Source: Antedon mediterranea
Lineage: Eukaryota > Echinodermata > Crinoidea > Comatulida > Antedonidae
Reading direction: 5' to 3'
NCBI RefSeq assembly: GCF_964355755.1
Contig: NC_092676.1
Coordinates: 8,788,288 to 8,852,287, forward strand
Length of the DNA stretch: 64,000 nt
Part shown: positions 58,501-64,000 of the stretch, piece by piece
Numbering within the stretch: position 1 is the stretch's first letter
Layout of the letters: every line of letters starts with the position of its first letter
The notes under the pieces: model-generated
What the model was told of the DNA's origin: nothing
What the model saw: the letters and a program-made list of their open reading frames with translations, nothing else
Databases searched by the model: none
Translations under genes and position numbers: made by a program

Positions 58501-61500
58501 TTGGTTTCACTTTGCCTTCCAGTATACTTATAAACATTTTTTTTTATCTAGGAAGAAGGATGTCAAATTTTAAAATTTCTACTGCAGCCTATAAAACCAA
58601 AAGAATGTGTAGCTAACCAACTTGATTCCAAAACACTGCCAACTAAACAAAAATCATTGTAAGAGAAATGAGAAAACTATATATAATATATACTTCAATC
58701 ATTTGTATTTTTGTTTTAAATGTTCTGGTTTTATATGGCCAATAGGAGCTGGTACTTTTGCATTTTTTTTCTTATAGAAAAGAAATTGCACAATCTTTAG
58801 AAATGCGTGATCGTCTGCTCAGTGGCGTGATTGATAGCATGAGTAAAAAGTCAGCTGATGTCATGAAAGAGGCTTTGAAAACAACTTCACCTACAAAAAC
58901 ATCGTCCAAGTCTGTAAGCAAGAAAAAGAAGACAAAAGTAAAAGGTATAGAAAGAAACTGAACATTTTTCAGATATTGCCTACTTAGAGGTGAAATATAC
59001 AATATGATGCCATTTTGGCCAATCACATTCACATATTTTCAGAGGCTATATGATATAATCTGTTAACTATAGCTATGGTGCATATCCTAAATTAAAAGTC
59101 TTTCCAAGTTAGGTAACAATGATAGTGCCACAATCATGATTTAAATAATAATTAGTAATAGCTCTGCCAGAGTACTAGTGTCATACTACAAAGCTCAGTT
59201 CTCAAAAGTTTATACCCAAAGGCTTTAGATGTTTACACAATTATCCATAATTGGTTTTCACTTAAACTTTTGCAACACGTAAAAATCAACTTTAAATTTA
59301 AACATGAATATTATGCAGAATATACTTTCATTTCACTTGATGATCTCCATATTATTTGTTTCTAAATCATTTTTACCCTTTTCTCTTTCATCATGTTGAA
59401 CTTTGAACTCTTGATGAACTTTGAATTCTTTGTGGATGTTGAACTCTTGGTGCTACAGAAACTTCTAGTTTTTCCACACAAATTTTAAAATCACACCAGC
59501 AGCTGTCATGGCATTGCACAATGCACTGGTTAGAAATGACAGGTCCGGTCATCATGAATAGCTTACTAGATCGAGATGAGCACACAGTTCAAAGGTTACT
59601 ACTGATATTTTATGATATGATGTCTTTTGGAGATGTAAGTTAACTATTCAAGTTTTCGATTGGTTCCACTTTTAGTGTTTATTTAATTAAAGGGGTGTGG
59701 CACAGTTTGTAGGATGTTAGATCGTCTCAATCCAACGCTCGTCGCATTGCTTGTATAGTTTTTAATTACGTTTGCCTCTCTCCACCCAGGTGTACAAATG
59801 GGTACCTGGTAAGACACAACTTTGCGCTGATTACCATCTGCATTATGGGAGTATGTTTACATACATATTTGATCTAAAAATGACTGGGATGATAATACGT
59901 ACAGCGCTCAGAGGTTTTCTAAGATATTATTATTAATTGAAAAAATCGACATAATGTACTGTAGACTTTTAACTACAATTTGAAAGTGTTTCTCATTAGT
60001 AAAATTATTTAATATGCCTATGACTTTGTTCTGAACAGAGACCAAATATCCATTCATGACCCCTTTAGTATCTGAACACTCCTTGGTATGTCACCAGACC
60101 ATTTTGTCAATCACTTAGTACGTTTATGAAAAATTCCTAATCCAATTGCTTTCGACTTATATGTATAAAGTACATTCATTATTGTTTCAGATCATTGTTT
60201 CCATGAAGCTGGCCTCCATTGGCTTCATACCAACACTATTACAGTTGATATGCAATGGAAAACATAGTGAACCTATTAACCTTTTAGGTAAAGTTAGTAT
60301 TTTGTTGGTTGTATCTATAAGCATTCAGAAAAAGTTTCAAAACTTGGGTACCAGACCGCTGCAGGATTGCATCCAGATTTAAAGGTTTTGGTCCTGTCCT
60401 GTTCCTGCCCAGGTGTGCATCTGGCCCAGAGTCGGCCCTAATGTCGGGTATTTACACTTTATTGATTAGCGATTGAGAGCTGAAAGTTTTCATAGAGTTA
60501 AAAAAATAACTTCAACATCAAATACCATCTACTTACAGCCATCCTCTTGTTGCAAATGCTAACAGAAGACTACAGATTTAAAGATATGTGCAAGACAGAA
60601 GCAAGTTTTTATGACCTGAAGATGAAGTTACCAACTGAATTCACTGGACGTTTACAGTACGAGGTTGAATTGCTCTTGAAAAGCGTTGAAATTCCAACAG
60701 GTACATTTCATAACACGTTATGTGTGTTGAATTTGAAAATGTGGCTGTGAAATCTATTGTATTTCATAATAGGAATTTATATATATATTTTATAACCATA
60801 GTGACAAAGCATTTCACATAAAAAATACTAATTAAAAGACTAAAAAAGCTACTGTATAAGTTACATTAAAATAATGCTATACTATACAAAATACTACACC
60901 AAAAATACCAACACCGGGAACACTGTCAATTGTTTGGAAACAGTTGTCATGCGTGGTTTCCACTAGAGATGAAACGCAACGCAAGGTATTTTACCAATCA
61001 CAAACAATGGATTATTCAAACTGTCACTTGTCATTGGTCAACTTGCTTGCATTGTTTCTATATCCTTGCATTGCGTCCTAGTGGGAACCTTGCTTGCATT
61101 GTTTCTACATCCTTGCATTGCGTCCTATTGGGAACCTTGCTTGCATTGTTTCTATATCCTTGCATTGCGTCCTAGTGGGAACCTTGCTTGCATTGTTTCT
61201 ACATCCTTGCATTGCGTCCTAGTGGGAACCTTGCTTTAGGCGCATTTCTATAATATATTAGAAATTGAATCCATAATACTGGGCCTAGGTTAGCGAATGA
61301 CGATTATATTTTTGTATTGTGGTATTTCAAATTGATTAGTATCTGTGGGAGATCTTTCCCTTGGTTCATGACTATTTAATAGTTCCGTAAGATAGATAGG
61401 AGAAGTTTTCTTAAAACTTGAAGACTTTAATTTATGTTGTTTGTTTTTGTTGGAGATTTTACCTGGAAAAATTCTCAAAATCCATACAAACAAAATTCTT

Positions 61501-61683
61501 TCTTTCAAAAGTCTTTTATCCTTTATCCTAATCAAGTTTGAAACATTTTACTTATTTATCATGCAATCATAATTTATTCATTTTTTAAATCTATCGTTCA
61601 TTTTACTTCTTAGTATAATACAGTATTTGTTTCCTTTCACAGATTCGTTGTGTCTTGATATTAAAGTTGGTTTCCAAACGTGA
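52580..61683 (+). CDS. Helical-repeat (ARM/HEAT-like) protein, 16 exons, function unknown
   Basis: Exons I could join: 52580-52704, 52841-53165, 54147-54335, 55370-55594, 55696-55811, 56077-56202, 56382-56466, 56571-56736, 56870-57041, 57629-58370, 58552-58658, 58778-58944, 59459-59634, 60191-60287, 60539-60700, 61643-61683. Every intron is GT-AG and all phases agree. The sum is 3021 nt, 1006 residues plus TGA. Residues about 93-103 form an acidic serine tract (SSSSDSDDEDD). From about 104 to 600, leucine-rich amphipathic helices recur (LLLDMLQSNFGKVLLEAATM; RALGVKVIHSLLKCQD), suggesting an ARM/HEAT-type solenoid. A charged, probably disordered stretch follows (about 610-690). A Lys/Ser/Thr-rich linker (KTSSKSVSKKKKTKVK) ends near 848, and more helices run to the end. 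No catalytic motif, signal peptide or membrane segment is visible. I do not recognise the family. The start may lie further upstream (see 51862). Confidence 0.85.
53495..53795. mobile_element. Inverted-repeat element in intron 2
   Basis: ACCCCCGGGAGAGGTGCGTCAT near 53500-53522 and ATGACGCACTTCTCCCGAGGGTTGT near 53764-53789 are inverted ends. Inside, GGTGTGTCA and GGTGCGTGATGA words recur. A MITE is the likely origin. It lies wholly within the intron after 53165. Confidence 0.65.
54336..55369. other. Intron 3 of the helical-repeat gene
   Basis: About 1 kb, T-rich, with no recognised element. Bounded by GTATAG and TTTTCAG. Confidence 0.6.
57105..57560. repeat. Short-unit repeats 'ACAACATCTCACAAGA' in intron 9
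   Basis: Two clusters (about 57118-57195 and 57425-57555) of 15-16 bp units reading (A)ACA(A/C)C(A/T)CTCACAAGA are separated by about 230 bp of unrelated DNA. Open frames here on both strands (57316-57522, 57368-57589) are repeat by-products. Confidence 0.85.
59690..59938 (+). mobile_element. SINE in intron 13
   Basis: A tRNA-like head (GGTGTGGCACAGTTTGTAGGATG, A-box-like) is followed by CCACCCAGGTGTACAAATGGGTACCTGG, a core that I know from SINEs of several deuterostomes. The tail is GCGCTCAGAGGTTTTCTAAGATATTATTATTA. Plus orientation, about 250 bp, inside the intron between 59634 and 60191. The tRNA-derived assignment is inference. Confidence 0.65.
60947..61238. mobile_element. MITE family 1 copy with amplified right end, intron 15
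   Basis: The left end CATGCGTGGTTTCCACTAGAG and core TACCAATCACAAACAATGG...CATTGGTCAAC are as in the family. The right terminal region (CATTGTTTCTA...CATTGCGTCCTAGTGGGAACC) is repeated four times at exactly 47 bp (61050, 61097, 61144, 61191), ending TTGCTTTA. Confidence 0.9.
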
Positions 61684-62018
61684 CAGAAATGAAATTTTCT
61701 GGATGAAGAGTACAAGTTTGTTATTATTTAATTGTTCAACTAGGCCTATATAATATTTGATTTGTACACATGCAATGTAAATTTATATAGAAGTAAATAT
61801 TTATTTACCATTGCATTATAATAATAATAATAATGATTATAAAAATAGGTCTAATGTGATTACATTTTTTTTTTGTGTAAAATCACCCACTGTATAGATT
61901 TAAAAAAATTCAATTATTATGCCTGAATATCGTAATATGTATGATAATGAACGGCACAGACATTTGTGTATCAACAGTTGTTTAATATGACGATTATGAT
62001 GACTGGTAACATTTTTCA
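61684..62018. other. 3' flank of the helical-repeat gene
   Basis: AT-rich, with TAGGCCTA at 61741 and an (ATA)n run near 61815. No clear AATAAA follows the stop codon closely. Confidence 0.45.
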
Positions 62019-62261
62019 TTAGTCATCTAATTCTAACAGGTGGTCAATGTGTAACGTTGGTTCACTTCCAATGAATAGGTAATCCGGTGAGTAGCCGGTT
62101 GATGGGTGTGGTGGACAATTGTAAGCATATACCAATTCAGGAAGAAACTCGTGCCATTTACGTTTCTTGTCAGGTGGTGAAGTGCATCGTGCGATTAAAA
62201 CGCTCGCACTGGCCATTTCCCTCAGGGTGATATGGTGTTGTTGTTGTCTCTCAAATACCAT
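62019..62261 (-). pseudogene. Integrase core C-terminal remnant (gypsy)
   Basis: The segment KWHEFLPELVYAYN followed by HPSTGYSPDYLFIGSEP is the conserved end of the gypsy integrase catalytic core (pattern W-x-x-xL-P-x-L-x-x-AYN...STGYSPxxLxxGxxP). Zinc finger and first catalytic residues are absent, so about two thirds of the integrase has been deleted between here and the RNase H at 62290. Confidence 0.85.
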
Positions 62262-62289
62262 AAACCGAACATAATTCTTTGATGATCTT

Positions 62290-62600
62290 GCTCTCTAAGT
62301 TTCTGCCCTGATCGCTTGATCAATTGAGCTAATTCGGCTTGTAATCTCATTTTGATCACTCCCAGTTTAGCAGTGGTTCTGAAGTAGCTAAGAGTATTGT
62401 TGTCTATGTAAACAATAAATTCTGCTCCAATGAGAAAGTCCCTAAACTTTTCAGCAACTGCCCATCTAATTTCCTGCTGCTATAATTATCCATTTTTTTC
62501 TCACTTGTTCGAAGTCCTCTACTTGTATAAGCAGTTCTGACGTTCTTACCATCTTCATTCGTCTGCGACAGAACTTTTCCCAGACCCAAGAAACTTGCCT
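62290..62600 (-). pseudogene. RNase H remnant (gypsy)
   Basis: VLSQTNEDGKNV, YTSRGLR.SEK.M.NYSSRKL and, in another frame, RWAVAEKFRDFLIGAEFIVY with DNNTLSYF reproduce the RNase H-like domain that follows RT in gypsy Pol. At least one frameshift lies near 62480. RNase H would remove the RNA template in reverse transcription. Confidence 0.8.
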
Positions 62601-63300
62601 CAATGTCAAGAATAAACTGGCGTTTGAAATCTGGGTATCCAAGAACAGGTGCGGTAGTAAGGTTTGTTTGACAGCATTGATATAGGCTTCATTCCAAGCG
62701 TCTGCTACTGGTGGTTTTGGTGGATGATTTGGGTTCTTCTTGCCTCGCTTCTTCTTGAAGGTGCATCCAAGTAATGCGTGCAATGATCCGGATATTAATG
62801 CGTAGTTCTTGGGTACAAACTTTCGATAATAACCGCAAAGGCCTAGAAATCCTCTCAATTTTGTTTTGGTCGTGGGAATTTCCAATATTGAATAGCACTT
62901 ACCTTCTCAGGATCGGGCGATATTCCCCCTTCAGCAACCTGGTGTCCTAGAAATTGAAGTTTCTGTTGGGAACACAGGTTACACCTCTCTCCGATTTTAC
63001 CTTCAGGTAGAAATCTGCAATCTTTGTAAAAACCATTTCCAGTCTATCTAAAGTTTCTTCGAAACTGGATCCAAAGACTAGTACCATATGTCATCCATAC
63101 ATATGATTACAGTTTAGAAGTTCTGGTCTCCAAAAGTCAAGTCCATGATTCGCATGAAGGTAGCTGGGCTGTTACAAAGTCCAAAAGGTAACCCAATGTC
63201 AAATTCATCTTGACTAAAGCGATGAATGCTTCTCCATAATATCTTCTAACTTCTTAAGATTAACAGGGTTTTTACTTATTAGGTCACCTACAGTCATCCG
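62601..63300 (-). pseudogene. Reverse transcriptase remnant (gypsy)
   Basis: Reading downward: LPFGLCNSPATFMRIMD (about 63190), a damaged YVDD region (about 63090), FLGHQVAEGGISPDPEKVSA (about 62940) and FLGLCGYYRKFVPKNYA (about 62840). These are the palm and thumb landmarks of gypsy RT. The frame changes between them and the catalytic YVDD is disrupted, so the copy is inactive. Confidence 0.85.
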
Positions 63301-63667
63301 TTCCATAAATTTTTTGACTATTTGAACTGGCTGTAGAGCCAACTTCTTCAATTACTACTTCTTTTTTACTCCTCTAATAATCACTGTTGGTTCCGGCCGT
63401 ACATCAGTGATGGTTGCAATAGGAACACGTGGCTGTAGATATACATCAGAATTTGAGTATTTGACTACTTGGAACTTGACGACAGAGTTGTCCATCCTCA
63501 CTAATGTGAGAATTACAGCGAGTCCATTCTGTAAGATGCGAGTGTGGTTTCTTCGATGATAGCATTGGTATAACTATTGATTGTTGAGTGGTTGTGCCTT
63601 CGATGGTTTTGACACATCTTGCAGGTACGAGAACGGGTTATGATTCTGACATTAGCTCGTAGAACGT

Positions 63668-64000
63668 TCAATGATGCAGTTTCCTCCTCGTAGAAGCCAA
63701 AAATATGCGCCCACTTAGGCCTTCTGCAAATATGTTGGCAATCTTCGAGATGAAGTCATCACCTAATTCTGCTTGCAATACTCGTCTCATATCCCAAAAG
63801 ATGTTAGAGCTGATGACGCCTGACACCTTTTTTCTATCAGCTATTTGAGAGTTGACTAGATTATGTAAAATGAGAAATCCTACGTTTCCAAATGTTCTAT
63901 TTAAAGCTTTTATAGAGAGCTCAACATATACTATTTTAAAGGTTTGACATTGTTTGAAGATTGTTGCTGGTTTGGTTTCTGGGATTTCTTCTGACGACAA
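63668..64000 (-). pseudogene. Probable aspartic protease end region (gypsy), partial
   Basis: Open for 110 codons to the window edge. NVGFLILHNLVNSQI followed by KVSGVISSNIFWDM resembles the part of gypsy-type proteases after the active site (GxLG/GxIGxNI). The active-site D-S/T-G would lie beyond the window. Identification is by position and weak motif only. Confidence 0.5.

Larger units (their letters stand above)
62019..64000 (-). mobile_element. Ty3/gypsy-like LTR retrotransposon, decayed, runs off the window
   Basis: Order on the minus strand from 64000 downward: protease part, reverse transcriptase, RNase H, then the end of the integrase core. This PR-RT-RH-IN order is that of Ty3/gypsy elements. 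Frames change repeatedly and stops occur, and most of the integrase is missing, so this copy cannot be functional. Neither LTR is identified. The 5' part (gag, 5' LTR) would lie beyond 64000. Confidence 0.88.

Noticed and set aside
63668-64000. Host gene fragment at the window edge
   Set aside because: Its position and strand directly upstream of gypsy RT, plus the GVISSNI-like motif, fit the retroelement protease better.

Overview
This window looks like nuclear DNA from a marine invertebrate animal. It is AT-rich, with a split gene carrying GT-AG introns, one rhodopsin-class peptide GPCR, and many decayed transposons, short inverted-repeat elements (MITEs), SINE-like units and minisatellites. 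An echinoderm or other invertebrate deuterostome is my best guess. It rests on the bombesin-type receptor, a SINE with a GGTACCTGG core and the very frequent octamer TAGGCCTA. That assignment is inference and is not strong. There are no bacterial operons, rRNA genes or CRISPR arrays.

Layout. 0-5 kb: repeat-rich DNA with a foldback element built of GGTGGCAA-like units, a 3 x 55 bp repeat, a 271 bp repeat present in both orientations, and a minus-strand LINE 3' end. 5-11 kb: mostly unannotated AT-rich DNA with degenerate 'ACCAAGTCAAC' repeats. 11.6-12.8 kb: a 20-unit, 57 bp minisatellite. 12.9-19.9 kb: tRNA-like sequence, a cluster of GGTTCCCACTAG MITEs, a CACTGTAAAA element and a hAT-type MITE. 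20.1-22.1 kb: an 83 bp tandem array interrupted by a dead jockey/CR1-like LINE. 22-28 kb: more MITEs, including one nested in another. 28.06-29.18 kb: an intact bombesin-receptor-like GPCR on the minus strand. 30-51 kb: no convincing gene, but many repeats.

52.6-61.7 kb: a plus-strand gene for which I could assemble 16 exons, each with GT-AG borders and matching phase. The join is 3021 nt, coding for 1006 residues. The product is a helical-repeat (ARM/HEAT-like) protein that I cannot name. 62.0-64.0 kb: a decayed Ty3/gypsy-like retrotransposon on the minus strand (protease, RT, RNase H, integrase remnant) that runs off the window.

The two intact genes show no evident functional link. Most structure in the window is repeat biology: at least five MITE families, two LINEs, one LTR element, SINEs, and several minisatellites, some of which appear to have grown out of transposon ends.
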